In this document: positions 17,429 to 26,535 of the stretch, one piece after another
Position numbering within the stretch: the first letter of the stretch is position 1
How the letters are laid out: each line of letters opens with the position of its first letter
NCBI RefSeq assembly: GCF_000315625.1
Contig: NW_005434522.1
Span: forward strand, 1-26,888
Reading direction: 5' to 3'
Length of the DNA: 26,888 nucleotides
Source of the DNA: Guillardia theta CCMP2712
Taxonomy: Eukaryota > Cryptophyceae > Pyrenomonadales > Geminigeraceae
Position numbers and translations under genes: made by a program
The notes under the pieces: model-generated
What the model saw: only the letters and a program-made list of their open reading frames with translations
Database searches by the model: none
Told to the model about the DNA's origin: nothing

Positions 17429-18358
17429 ATGTCTGTTCATCAACAAGTCGTCTTTCTCTTCCTGCTTGTCGGGTCTCTGCTACCTGTCGATGCCTTTCAC
17501 CCTTCGAGCTTTCCTCTCAAGCCAGCGATCAAGAGAGGAGCACTTGGATCTCTCCGGCCAGTACGCATGTCCTCGACGGCGACGATCAGCTCGCATGTGC
17601 AGCAACAAGTTGCCTTGCTGGCTTCTGCAAGTGAGGTGCAGCTGCAGGTCATGGTGTCTAAGTTTCTTGGCTATGGCATCTTGGTTGGATCTCTGTTCCT
17701 GCAGGTCCCTCAGCTCCTCCGCATCCTCCTCTCTCGCAGTGTCGTCGGGCTTTCTGCAACCGCGAGGTACAGCGAAGTTCCGATCAACAGCAGCAGCGTC
17801 ATCTACCACTTCCTCCTCGGGTATCCACTGGCTTGCTATGGAGAGAACATCGTCGTCCTCATTCAGAACTTGATCGTCGTCGCGCTTATCTGGGCATGGA
17901 GGACGCCGAGGGTTCCAGTCCGAGAGATGCTGTTTTGCACCTTGTCCTTCGTCGTGCTCTGTGCAGCTCAACTCTCGCTCCCCAAGGAGCTTCTCCCCTG
18001 GCTCATCTACGTCAACATCCCATTCATCTTCGGCTCGACGGTACCTCAGATCCTGGCGAACGCGAGGCAGGGGCACACAGGGCAGCTCTCGATCCTCACG
18101 TGCTTTCTAAAGCTGGTCGGATGCTGCGTCAGAATCTTCACCACCATAACTCAGATCGGTCTTGATCCCGGGCTGCTGCTGGGCTACTTTGCAGGCGCGA
18201 GCATGAACCTGACGCTGGTGAGATGCGAGTTCATTGATGAGGAAACAATTGAGTGACTGGATGAGCAGGTCCTGCAAGGTTTCTACTACCGCGATGCGAC
18301 AGCACAGCTGAACGAGGAGGAGAGGAGGAAGAGAGATGCAGACAAGAAGTCGATATGA
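17429..18358 (+). CDS. MPDU1: PQ-loop membrane protein, MPDU1-like, with plastid-type leader
   Basis: The two exons are 17429-18217 and 18269-18358, with a 51-nt intron, giving 292 residues. Both PQ motifs are present: LQVPQLLRIL near residue 94 and STVPQILANA near 207. The second is followed by RQGHTGQLS and a long hydrophobic segment, the strongest family signature. MPDU1 homologues are seven-helix proteins needed for use of dolichol-linked mannose and glucose in the ER. Here the N-terminus is unusual: a hydrophobic signal peptide is followed by DAFHPSSFPLKP, an Ala-Phe junction and a Ser/Pro/Lys-rich stretch. That is the pattern of import into complex plastids. Splicing matters at the end: without it translation stops at a TGA in the intron, while the spliced form continues into LTLVLQGFYYRD, completing the last helix, and a charged tail. 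Confidence 0.85.
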
Positions 18359-18568
18359 TCTATCTCAACCGACTTTACATATGCGTCATAGTACAAATGA
18401 TCCCCTGCCCTCCTCCGAGCCCCCTTCACTGGAAACAGAAACTTCAGTTTAAAACATACTGTCATGAGTTTCCACACACATCTCTTTACTGAAGAACGCC
18501 TTCCGATTTCTCTGAGTCGCCTTGATCAGATATTCTTTGGCCGCATCTGTCATAACATCATTCTCAGT
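18359..18568. other. Short convergent intergenic space
   Basis: These 210 bases lie between the ends of the MPDU1-like and LRAT-like genes. They should contain both 3' untranslated ends. No other feature is seen. Confidence 0.6.
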
Positions 18569-19408
18569 CTAGCAATCATTGCCATGTTTTCTTATCACTA
18601 TGCATGTCTCATAGCCACCTATTGACCACCACCTCCACCACCTCTTCCTCCATAGCTTCATCATCATGATTTCATCACCTAATTCTGCGTTGCAAGCGAG
18701 TGCCACATGGTCACCGATGAAGTCTCGCCAGGCCGTTCGAGGCTGCCAGGAGCTGTCGAGCTGTCTGTCGGTGTACCATCCCGTCAAGCACGATTCTATC
18801 TTCGCCATCAACTAGACTGTCGTCAGCAACTCCACCGTCGCCATCTTTTTCACCGAATCCACTTGCAAGCTCTCAAACTTGTTCTCAGTGCAGAGAGACG
18901 CGAAGTGCTCGCAGTTACATGTCGCCATGTTGTAGTGGGTCTTCCCTTCGTGCGCCATGGTGCGGGCGATCATGTCGGGAAGCTGCTGCCCTGATGCGCG
19001 TGTCGAGGCGAAGAGCTGCGGCATGGTGAGGAGGCATCGAGACTTCCGTCTTCCACCTTCTTTCCCCCGCAGAATTCCGTCAAAGGCAGCACCTTGACTA
19101 TCCCCTCGTGATTCAGCTGCGCCACACAGACATCGTCACTCCCGTCGACCCTCCCCAGCAAGACGCCGAAGTGAAAGTACTCGACGAGCTTCAGACTCTG
19201 CGGGGCAGTGCAGCGAACAAACACCTTGTGCTGACTTCAGCAGGAGGATTGAGTGCATCTATCATACCTTAGTTCCTGCTTTCACTCGACATCGAGCTTC
19301 AGCCAGCTCCATTTCAACATATCCATTCGGAATGCGCCATGGGCGAATCAGAGCCGAGTGGTCACTCTCATCGTGCTGTGCAGAGGAGCGACAAGCGCCA
19401 GCACCCAT
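18569..19408 (-). CDS. LRAT / NlpC-P60-like domain protein (about 239 aa)
   Basis: The minus-strand exons are 19408-19268, 19230-19057, 19015-18854 and 18811-18569; the introns are 37, 41 and 42 nt. The LRAT signature is clear: a strand with VEYFHFGVLLGRVDG, which carries the conserved His, a loop ending in LPLTEFCGG, and the catalytic-type motif CNCEHFASLC with Cys before Glu-His-Phe. Families with this fold include acyltransferases, phospholipases A and papain-like hydrolases acting on membrane lipids. The protein starts MGAGACRSS, a good N-myristoylation and palmitoylation site, so membrane attachment is likely. After the domain comes a Trp-rich part (WYTDRQLDSSWQPRTAWRDF). The intron 18853-18812 is a multiple of three and contains an in-frame TAG, so retention would give a shorter protein. 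A 51-nt alternative donor at 18862 also fits. Confidence 0.7.
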
Positions 19409-19550
19409 GTGAAGGAGCTTTCACGAGGCTTCTGATGCCTCTATGATACGCGGGACCTGACTTGATCTCAGGCAGATATAGATACGTCTTCCAGGTAATC
19501 TCGATGCTTTGACGCGACTGAGTCTCTGCACTATCCTTACTGTGATGATG

Positions 19551-19685
19551 CTCTATGAGTGACGTATGTTTGTGGTAGATGTATTTGTTTCTTCTCTCTA
19601 TGAGTGACGTATGTTTGTGGTAGATGTATTTGTTTCTTCTCTCTATGAGTGACGTATGTTTGTGGTAGATGTATTTGTTTCTTCT
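19551..19685. repeat. Three perfect 45-bp tandem repeats
   Basis: The unit starts CTCTATGAGTGACGTATGTT and is repeated at 19551, 19596 and 19641 without a mismatch. Each unit contains TGACGTA, close to the CRE/bZIP core. The array is about 140 bases upstream of the LRAT-like start codon, so it could be part of its promoter. Confidence 0.95.
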
Positions 19686-19893
19686 CTCTGTCTTGGTTCG
19701 CTTTGTTCGCTCGCTTCCTCTACCCTCGGAATGATGTCGGTTTGATTGTAAAAGGCATCAAATCAACTAGAGGAGATAATTGGCTTTACAACAAATGCCC
19801 TCCAATATGTCCTAGGGGTAATCATGAGGCGGGCCCAGAAATATCCCGACAAGCGAATGACGGAGGTGGGATCATGCCACGAGAGGATGCTGT

Positions 19894-19979
19894 GGGAGGG
19901 AAGGAGGGAGGGAGGGAGGGAGGGAGGGAGGGAGGGAGGGAGGGAGAGGAGGGAGTAGGGTGAGGGAGGGAGGGAGGGC
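19894..19979. repeat. (GGGA)n tract
   Basis: This is a GGGA/GGAG simple repeat of about 85 bases, intergenic, with G-quadruplex potential. It is similar to the tracts at 14834 and 21271. Confidence 0.9.
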
Positions 19980-20129
19980 GAAGAGGAGGTGGGGGGAAGC
20001 GGCGGGAACTGAGGGAGGTAAGTAAAAGGCAGCTCTCTTTCATGGAGTCAGCTTCCTTGCGTGAGGAGATTTGATGACCATGTTCCCAGGGGCTCTCGGC
20101 GGGTGCTTGAGAGCCTTTGGATCCGACGA

Positions 20130-20469
20130 TCACGACTGATCGACGAGGGATGGGGCGCCGGGCACACGTCTCTGAGGCGCGGTCGTCATGAAAGAGGCAT
20201 CGAGGAAGGACAATTCACCTTCCTCTTGAACCTCAATCTCTCAACGTCCTCCTTTGTGTTGACGTTGGTTTTCTTCTTGACGGGGCTCGCGACGCTCTTC
20301 TGATTCTGCTCTTTCCTCGTCACGTCCTGTGCGTTCATTGCCACCTTCTCCTCCTTGTCGAGCGCGATGTTTGTGTTTCTCTGCAAAACTGACGACTAGT
20401 TGTCATGGTGCGACTTGCTAAAATCAAACTCACAATCAAGCAGCTCAGCGATGAAGGAGTCTTTCTCAT
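20130..20469 (-). CDS. Small Lys-rich protein (79 aa), unknown
   Basis: The exons are 20469-20434, 20380-20219 and 20171-20130, joined by introns of 53 and 47 nt with good GT-AG ends (the first begins GTGAGT). The product is very charged: an acidic-basic helix (IALDKEEKVAMN), a Lys-rich centre (SPVKKKTNVNTKEDVERLRF) and an Arg-Arg end. No domain is recognised. It lies about 200 bases downstream of the next small gene on the same strand, across a GAT-type microsatellite. It could be the 3' part of that gene if an acidic linker exon exists between them. Confidence 0.4.
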
Positions 20470-20529
20470 GCGCAGAAACGTCCTTGCACCTTCACGCACG
20501 GTCACTCTCTTCCTTCTCCATCATGCTCT

Positions 20530-20664
20530 CATCCGCATCAGTATCCGCATCTCCATCTCCATCTCCATCCCCATCCCCCTCTTCATTATCATTTTCATCA
20601 TCATTGTCGTCGTCATCATCATCATCTCCATCATCATCTCATCGGCATCGGCATCGGCATCGGT
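20530..20664. repeat. CATCTC/CATCGG compound microsatellite
   Basis: Runs of ATCTCC, CATC, ATCATC and ATCGGC lie between the two small minus-strand genes. On the minus strand one frame gives a long Asp/Gly/Glu run followed by SMMEKEESD. This may be an acidic linker exon or only the repeat. Confidence 0.8.
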
Positions 20665-20675
20665 AGTCTTTGTTC

Positions 20676-21243
20676 TCACAGGTCAAAACAGATCTTCAGC
20701 GGCGCAGCTTCCGGCGGCTGGTAGACAAATGCGATCGCGAGCGAGTCCGACTGCCGGCGCCGTCAACAAGGAGCGAAGAGGAAGGAAAGTCCCACGTCTT
20801 GCGAACTGATCTCGATCTTCGGCTCGGTCACGGCGAAAGCAATGCACAAGAAGAAATCGTTCCAAGACTCGATAAAGGGGCATTCCCTGCCAGCAAGACA
20901 GCCTGTCAGCTCCACAGCTCGTCCTCCTCCTCGTCCTCGTCCTCCTCCTTCACCTCATCCTCACGCTTTTCATGTCGTTCTCTGTCAACCTGCTCACATA
21001 AAGGTCTCCCTTGCTGTTCGTTGCTCGCAAGCACCACACTTGCTCAGAGTCTTTTGCTGTCGTCATTGCGCACAACCTGCACGCTACGTCATTGTCAGCC
21101 TCCATGCTCGCGTCCTCACCTCCAGCCATCGCATGTGAGCGCAAAGGTAGCAACGCGAGAGAGCTGACATTGATGGTCAGCAAGAGAAGAACATGTGCAA
21201 GGTCTACAGCTCGCGAAAAATGCTGCGGATCCTCTTCAGACAT
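20676..21243 (-). CDS. Small protein, possible XRCC4/PAXX-like head domain (122 aa)
   Basis: Five exons at 21243-21208, 21163-21120, 21076-20954, 20886-20796 and 20750-20676 join through introns of 43-67 nt in one frame. The product starts MSEEDPQHFSRALSRV and ends PLKICFDL. The order of predicted strands fits a small beta barrel: FALTCDGWRLCAM, QVWCLRATN, GDLYVSRLTENDM, then a helix with ESWNDFFLCIAFA, then KIEISSQD, SLAIAFVYQ and PLKICFDL. That order and the length of about 120 residues resemble the head domain of XRCC4, XLF and PAXX, non-homologous end-joining factors. The match is by eye and weak. Those proteins carry a coiled coil after the head; here a GTGAGA donor overlapping the stop codon could allow splicing into downstream exons. 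Confidence 0.5.
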
Positions 21244-21451
21244 GGCACATGTGAAGTCGATAGAGGAGGACGGGAGGGAAGGAGGGAGGGAGGAAGGGAG
21301 GGAGGGAGGGAGAACGAGCAGATGTCGAGAGAGGCGCTAAGGGATATAGAGGGAGGGAGGGAGGGAGGGAGGGAGGGAGGAGGGAGCCGGGCTTTTAAAA
21401 AACAAATCTTGGTGAAAAAGACAATTGTAGATCCTGCTAGCTGGCTGTTCC
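21244..21451. promoter_or_regulatory. Short divergent promoter region with GGGA tracts
   Basis: Only 208 bases separate the start codons of the minus-strand gene at 21243 and the LSMT-like gene at 21452. Two GGGA/GGAG tracts (about 21271-21312 and 21350-21386) occupy much of it. The space must hold both promoters and both leaders. I see no canonical core motif apart from these tracts. Confidence 0.5.
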
Positions 21452-23591
21452 ATGGCGCCGTCCTCCCTTACCGCCGCCCTTTCACGCCATGTCTATCTCT
21501 CCCTCCTCCTCCTCCTCCTCTCCTCCCTCCTCTCCTCCTGCGCTGCACCAGCATGCTCGGCGTTCGTTGTGAGTGGAGTCAGCAAGCTGAACGATCGGGG
21601 GAGGAGCGAATGTCCCCGCGCATGCCCTCGAACGGTGATGGCACCGCTCATGGCGTCGGGCACGGGAGCTCGCAGAGAGGCCATGCTCGAGGAGTGGGCG
21701 AGAGCCAACGGCATCTTCTGCATGCTCAACATCAAGCGGATGGCGGACGGAGAAAGGAAAGCTGTTGCAGCCAACGCACTGGCAGGAGGAGAGAGAGTGG
21801 TGCGAGTGCCGAGAGAAGTTTCGTTTGTGACCTTCCAAGGAGACGCCTCTCCTCTCCCGCCCTCGTTTGTCGATCAGGACACCTGGCAGCAGGTTTCTCT
21901 CCTCCTGCTTCTTTCCCTGCCTGACCTCAGCTAGCTGGACGAGCACTGGAACGCGAAGCTTGCGCTGATGCTGCTCCACGAGATGCGTCGAGGAGGTCAG
22001 GAGCCTCGAGCTGAGATGTTTGAGTGCTGAGAGCGCCATGGCAGAAGCGAGCAGGTGGTGGGAGTACTTACTCCACTTGCCCAAGAGACTTCATTCCACA
22101 AGTACGTGCAACTTCCGATCTCTTCCACCTGCTCTCGCTCATCTTCTTGCTAGTTCACTGGACGGACGAGGAGCTAGCTGAGCTTCAGAATCCTCGTCTC
22201 GTCGCAGCGGTGCGGGCTAGTCCGGTGGAGCTCATTTCTACTTCCTCTCGCTTGCTGAACATCCCCAGGCGTCGGACTCAAAGCGATCGCATGCTGGGCT
22301 GACGATCGAGGCGTCAGAGTGGCGTTACTTTGACCGAATGCAGGCAGCAGGGGAGCAAGAGACTTCCATGCTCGACCAGGAAACCTTCCAGCGCGACCTC
22401 CACCGCCTCCTCTGCGATCGCATGACTGCCCCTCCTTCCCTCGCAGAGCTGAGATGGGCCATGGACTGCGCTCAGAGTCGCTCGTTCGGCGTGAGCACGA
22501 CAGAGGGAGTGAAGTGCTTCTGCCTGTGCCCTCTTGCGGACATGCTCAACCACGACCCCAGCTCTCCTGCTCTCTTCGACTTCGACCCTGCCACCTCCTG
22601 CTTCGCCATTCGAACCTCCAGGGCTTGGTCGGAAGGGGAGGAAGTGACCATCAGCTACGGGGAGCTGAGTAACGAGGATCTCCTTCAGTTCTACGGCTTT
22701 GTGCTCGACGACAATATGCATGAGTTTGAAAGTTTCGACGTGGAGGAGCTGGGGCTGCTCGTCCCTCGCAAATTGATCGGCTCGGAGGCAGACAGGCTCG
22801 ACCGTCTTTTCCTCCTCTCCTCTCTCTCCTCCGCTGGCCTTCCCGTCCTCTCCCCCGACCACTCGCGGTTGCTGCGCCTGTCTCGGCGAGGCATCTCACC
22901 TCCTCTCATGGCGGTCGCTCGTGTCCTCTCCCTCAGTCGCGAGACGCTGGCGGCGCATGAGGGGAGGCTGGAGGAGCTCGCGGGGCGTCTACTGCGAGGA
23001 AAGCACGTGTGCTTGGACAACGAGCTGGAGGCATGGCGGCTCCTCCGCAGAGCCTGCGAGCGACGGTTGGAAGCGATGCCTACGACAGAGGAGGAGGACG
23101 TCCGGAGGCTTGAGGAGACGAAGAGAGCCAAGGGAAGTGAGCAGATGAAGCTGAGCCTGAGGTATCGAATGAGCAGGAAGAGATTTCTGCGAAGGTCCAT
23201 GATGATGCTAGACGGATACATTTCAAACAGCGAGAGGATGGGAATGGTTTGCACTGTCCTCCTCCCTCCATCGCTCGACGACTTTGTCTTTGACGTCTCC
23301 TCCCATGACCTGAACCCTCCTGCCCGCGACTTGCCTCACCTCAGCGACGCGCGACGTGCAGCATGGACGGCTTCACTCGGAGACAAGGCAGCAGCTGGCG
23401 GTAGCTCCAGCTTCGTGAGCCTCGTCAGCCACGTGCTCTTCGACGCAAACGAGCAGCGCGGCAACAGCAGCTGCCAGATGGCTGAGGAGGCGAAGGAGGA
23501 GCCAGAGGGGAAGAGCGGGAGGAGCAGCTTCGAGAGCCGCATGGAGGGTAGGAAGGAGCAGGTGAGGGAGCTGCTTGCCCTATGGCTCTGA
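21452..23591 (+). CDS. SET-domain protein methyltransferase, Rubisco LSMT type, plastid leader
   Basis: The exons are 21452-21892, 21935-21995, 22045-22101, 22154-22209 and 22269-23591 (645 residues). The N-terminus is a signal peptide with a run of leucines, then CSAFVVSGV, an Ala-Phe plastid transit junction. A split SET domain follows: EASRWWEYLLHLP, ADMLNHDP near residue 295 (the conserved Asn-His of the cofactor pocket) and VTISYGELSNEDLLQFYGFV near 332-350. The Rubisco LSMT substrate-binding domain comes next (ERRLEAMPTTEEEDVRRLE, then LRYRMSRKRFLR). These enzymes trimethylate lysine in Rubisco large subunit or plastid aldolase in plants; the substrate here is unknown. After residue about 520 the protein is an unusual Ser/Glu-rich extension. 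The stop at 23591 may be skipped: a GTGAGG donor at 23562 and acceptor at 23601 keep the frame into further exons. Confidence 0.8.
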
Positions 23592-23601
23592 CGGGTAGCA
23601 G

Positions 23602-24104
23602 AGGAGGCTGAGGATGAGCAGAAGTAGCCTGACGGAGGGGACAGAAGCGATGAAAGAAATGAGCGAAAACTTCTCCCTGATCGTCGACGTCTCAAACAGT
23701 CGGACAGGGGAAGGGGAGGCGGAAGGGGAGGCGGAGGCGGAGGATGTTTCTTTTGAGACACTCCTACAAGCGGTGAAGGACAGCAGAAAGGGGTGAGAGA
23801 AGAGAGGAGGAGGAGGAGGAGGAAGGAGGAGGAGGAGGAGGAGGAGGAGGAGGAGGAGGAAGGCAGTGACGCTCCTGTGATCTAGACCATTGCGAAAACT
23901 ACCAACGCAACGAGAAAAGGCTCAAGCAACAGGTGATTCGATTCCGACCCTCCTTTTCTTCGCTCTTTCCCCCTCCTCTGTCTCCTCACTCATGACCAGA
24001 ATGCGATGGGACGAGGATCAGTTCGAGCTGTTCTTTTAAGCTCAATGCTCCATGAACATGGACAGCGGCACGATGAGCAAATTGAGCCCCTGCGACGAGA
24101 TTAG
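23602..24104 (+). other. Possible extra 3' exons of the LSMT-like gene
   Basis: The candidate exons are 23602-23792 (containing FETLLQAVKDSRK), about 23892-23931 and 24001-24104. The last intron, 23932-24000, has a strong pyrimidine tract before AG on the plus strand, which argues that transcription is plus-sense here. The best-looking reading of the last two exons is charged (NYQRNEKRLKQQ, then GRGSVRAVLLSSML), ending in TAG at 24102-24104. The junction from 23792 is out of phase with this reading, so the model is unresolved. Confidence 0.3.
23804..23864. repeat. (GGA)n microsatellite
   Basis: About sixty bases of GGA units lie in what would be an intron of the extended LSMT-like model. Confidence 0.9.
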
Positions 24105-24457
24105 CCGATACCATGCTGCTGATGGGCTGGGGGAGGGGAAGGAGAGGAGGAGAGGGACGGAGAGGAAAGTTTGGGGGGGTTGAGGGGGGTTCTTACCATG
24201 ATGAAGAAAACGAACATGACGCACGGGTCCCTGTCTTGATATCAGCCAGGGGATGCGGGGACCAGCAGGTGGAGGAGAGGAGGAGGAGGAGGGAAGGAGA
24301 GAGATCAGCGAGAGGGGAGGGAAGGAGGAGGAGAGAGAGTAGGGCGACCTATTGCCAAACATGCGAGCCAACATCCCTTCAGCTCCTGCTTTCTTCTTTC
24401 TCTTGGCTTGAACCCTCTCGATCTTGGTCTGCAGCATCGCCGTCACTCTCACTCGTT

Positions 24458-25803
24458 TCATACCAAATCAAAATCTTCCTGAACGTCTTCGTCCTCGTCG
24501 TCCTCCTCTTCCTCCTCTTCCTCTTCCTCCTCTTCGCCAGACTCTTCATCTACGCGAGAGTCAAAGTCTTACCCTTCTCTTTTGCCCTCACCGTCGGAGT
24601 CCAAGCTCTCCTCCTCCTCTCCCTGCGTCCTGTCAGCTGCTGTAGCAGAGCATGCAGACTCGCCTCCACTTTGCCGTCGTTCTCCGGGTCCTTGATGAAG
24701 ATCTCGACAGCCTTGGGGACAATCTCGCTCTGACCGACGGTGAACCGAGCGAAAGAGGAGAGGAGAAGAGGAGAGGAAACGAAAGAGAGATGGGAGGCAC
24801 CTTAAAGATCATAGCGACTGCCAACTTCTCCTGCTCGTCGAAGAGTCCGTTGCTGGCCATGAGGTGAGCTGATGGAAGAAAGAGGCGCATGACACGAGGA
24901 TGTGAAGGTAGCCGAAGGGTAGAGGAGCGAGTGAAAGAGGGCATGGGGCGGAAAGCAAGAAGGAGTCCCGAGGAGGATAGCGATGATGAGCGGGAGGGGG
25001 AGGGAAGCGGGGCAGAGCGGTTGGGGGGCAGGAGGGAGGGAGGAAGCAGTCACCGAGTTCCGCTGGATTTGGTCGGCTCGAAAAGGAGGAAGAAACTCGA
25101 TCCTGCACAAGGTTAGGGGGAGAAGAGGAGGAGGAGGAGGAGGAGCTGACTGTATCTGGTGGGAGGGGTGCCGGGGGAAGCGATGTCTTTCTTCCTGGCT
25201 GTGAGACATTTTTCTGCTCGTGCATGTCAAGTTAGCGACGAACAACATGACGGTGAGCTTCAGGAGACAGGAAAGGATGAGGGAGATCAAGGCAAACGGA
25301 GGAGGGGAGGGGTGGGGAGGAAAGCGCGGAGGGGAGAGGAGGGGAAGGGAGGCGAGGTGAGGCGGAGAATGAATGAAGGGGAGGCGAGGCGAGGCGAGGG
25401 AATGAATGAAGGGGAGGCGAGGCGAGGCGAGGGAATGAATGAAGGGGAGGCGAGGGGAGAAAGCGGAGGGGAAGGAGGGGAGGAGGAACAGGAGAGATGA
25501 ACAATCCTGCTGCTCACCTGGCAACCATGAGATTCCACTTGACTTGGCCTGCAGACGGTCATTCCTCCAAGAGAGCTCGACCCAGAGCTTTTCGTCGCTG
25601 AAGTAATGATTCTTGTCGAACAGAAACTCAACCTGATACAATGTCGTCAATTCCAAAACGACAACGACAACATTGACAACAACAGTAACAACAACAGTAA
25701 CAACAACAGTAACAACAACAGTAACAACAACAGTAACAACAACAGTAACATTAACAACAACAACAACATTAACAACAACAGTAACAACAACAACAACAAC
25801 AAT

Positions 25804-25865
<62 letters not shown>

Positions 25866-26535
25866 CCACTACCACGACACCATTCCTTTGTTGGCTCCCC
25901 TCCCCCTCCCTCCCTCCGCCCTTCCGCCATCTTCAGCTTGCGTTCCCCCTCCTCACTCACCCTGAAGCCTCGCTTGTCCGGCGAAATGAGAAAGTCAGTG
26001 TCGCGGGGCTCGCACATGCCCTGCCGCTTGTCGTTGTAGCTGTAGCTCACGTCCCTCAAGTGCTCCAGCGCTCGCTCGTCCCTGTCCGTCACAACCTCCC
26101 ACAGCGCCGGTGAGTTTCGTAGGACAGTCAGCCAGAAGCGCGGAAGCCCTTCTCCTGCACCGAGGCGTGACGAGAGGGAGAAAGAAGAGGAGAAGGTGGA
26201 GAGGGAAGAAGGAGATGGAGAAGTAAGAAGAAGGAGAAGTAAGAAAAAGGAGAAGGAGAGAGAAGAGAAAGTGTCAGGGGGGCACGTAGAAGAAGAGGAA
26301 ACAATGAAGAGCATGGAATGGGACGATGAATTCGAGGAGGAGGATTAAAGCAGAGATGGGATTTCATGCGCAGCTTACCAGCCATAGGCTGGATAACGCC
26401 TCTTCTCTTCGCGCAGGCGTCTTGGAATTGAGTGAAGCACTCAGTTCGGATCTTTCGCAGATGCTCCGCAAACTCTCCCCTCCTCTCGTCCAGTTGCTGC
26501 TGCACCGCCAGCACCTTCTGCACCCGATCTTCTAC
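24458..26535 (-). CDS. NAP/SET-family histone chaperone (5' end unresolved)
   Basis: The minus-strand exons are 26535-26379, 26154-25961, 25632-25518, 25102-25054, 24852-24801, 24729-24670, 24622-24592 and 24549-24458, adding to 250 codons in one frame. The family signature is strong: a dimerisation helix (VEDRVQKVLAVQQQLDER), GLPRFWLTVLRNSPAL, DERALEHLRDVSYSYN, VEFLFDKNHYFSDEKLW, SSFFLLFEP, IVPKAVEIFIKDPE and a C-terminal tail of over 20 Glu/Asp ending in FDLV. These match the NAP1/SET fold from the long helix through the earmuff domain to the acidic tail. NAP/SET proteins carry histones H2A-H2B or H3-H4 and act in nucleus and cytoplasm. The first exon is not found: the frame stays open upstream of 26535 in pyrimidine-rich DNA, and the true start may be beyond the right edge. 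Introns holding simple repeats are 201-415 nt; the two last introns are 42-47 nt. Confidence 0.85.
25365..25458. repeat. 33-bp tandem repeat in an intron
   Basis: There are nearly three copies of a 33-base unit, GAATGAATGAAGGGGAGGCG followed by (AGGCG)n. They lie in intron 25517-25103 of the histone chaperone gene. Confidence 0.9.
25661..25866. repeat. (AAC)n with AACAACAGTAAC higher-order repeat
   Basis: About 200 bases of AAC triplets lie in intron 25960-25633 of the histone chaperone gene. The left half has a 12-base higher-order unit AACAACAGTAAC. Poly-Asn, poly-Thr, poly-Leu and poly-Val frames through it are artefacts. Confidence 0.95.

Larger units (their letters stand above)
19409..20129. 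other. Intergenic region with two repeat arrays
   Basis: This lies upstream of the LRAT-like gene. Apart from the 45-bp array and a GGGA tract it holds no supported gene; the open frames are repeat-driven or short. Confidence 0.5.

Noticed and set aside
18218-18358. TGA readthrough or selenocysteine in the MPDU1-like gene, because the frame stays open after the stop
   Set aside because: A 51-nt GT-AG intron that removes the TGA explains the open frame better and restores a hydrophobic helix.
23986-24461. Minus-strand gene starting at ATG 24461, overlapping the histone chaperone stop codon, with three spliceable exons and a hydrophobic part (DPCVMFVFFIM)
   Set aside because: Its last exon is antisense to a plus-strand exon whose upstream intron has a strong pyrimidine tract. 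The start overlaps the stop of the gene above on the same strand, and no family is recognised. It is most likely 3' UTR and chance frames.
25606-26314. Poly-Asn, poly-Thr, poly-Leu, poly-Val and poly-Cys frames
   Set aside because: All are read from the (AAC)n microsatellite in an intron of the histone chaperone gene.
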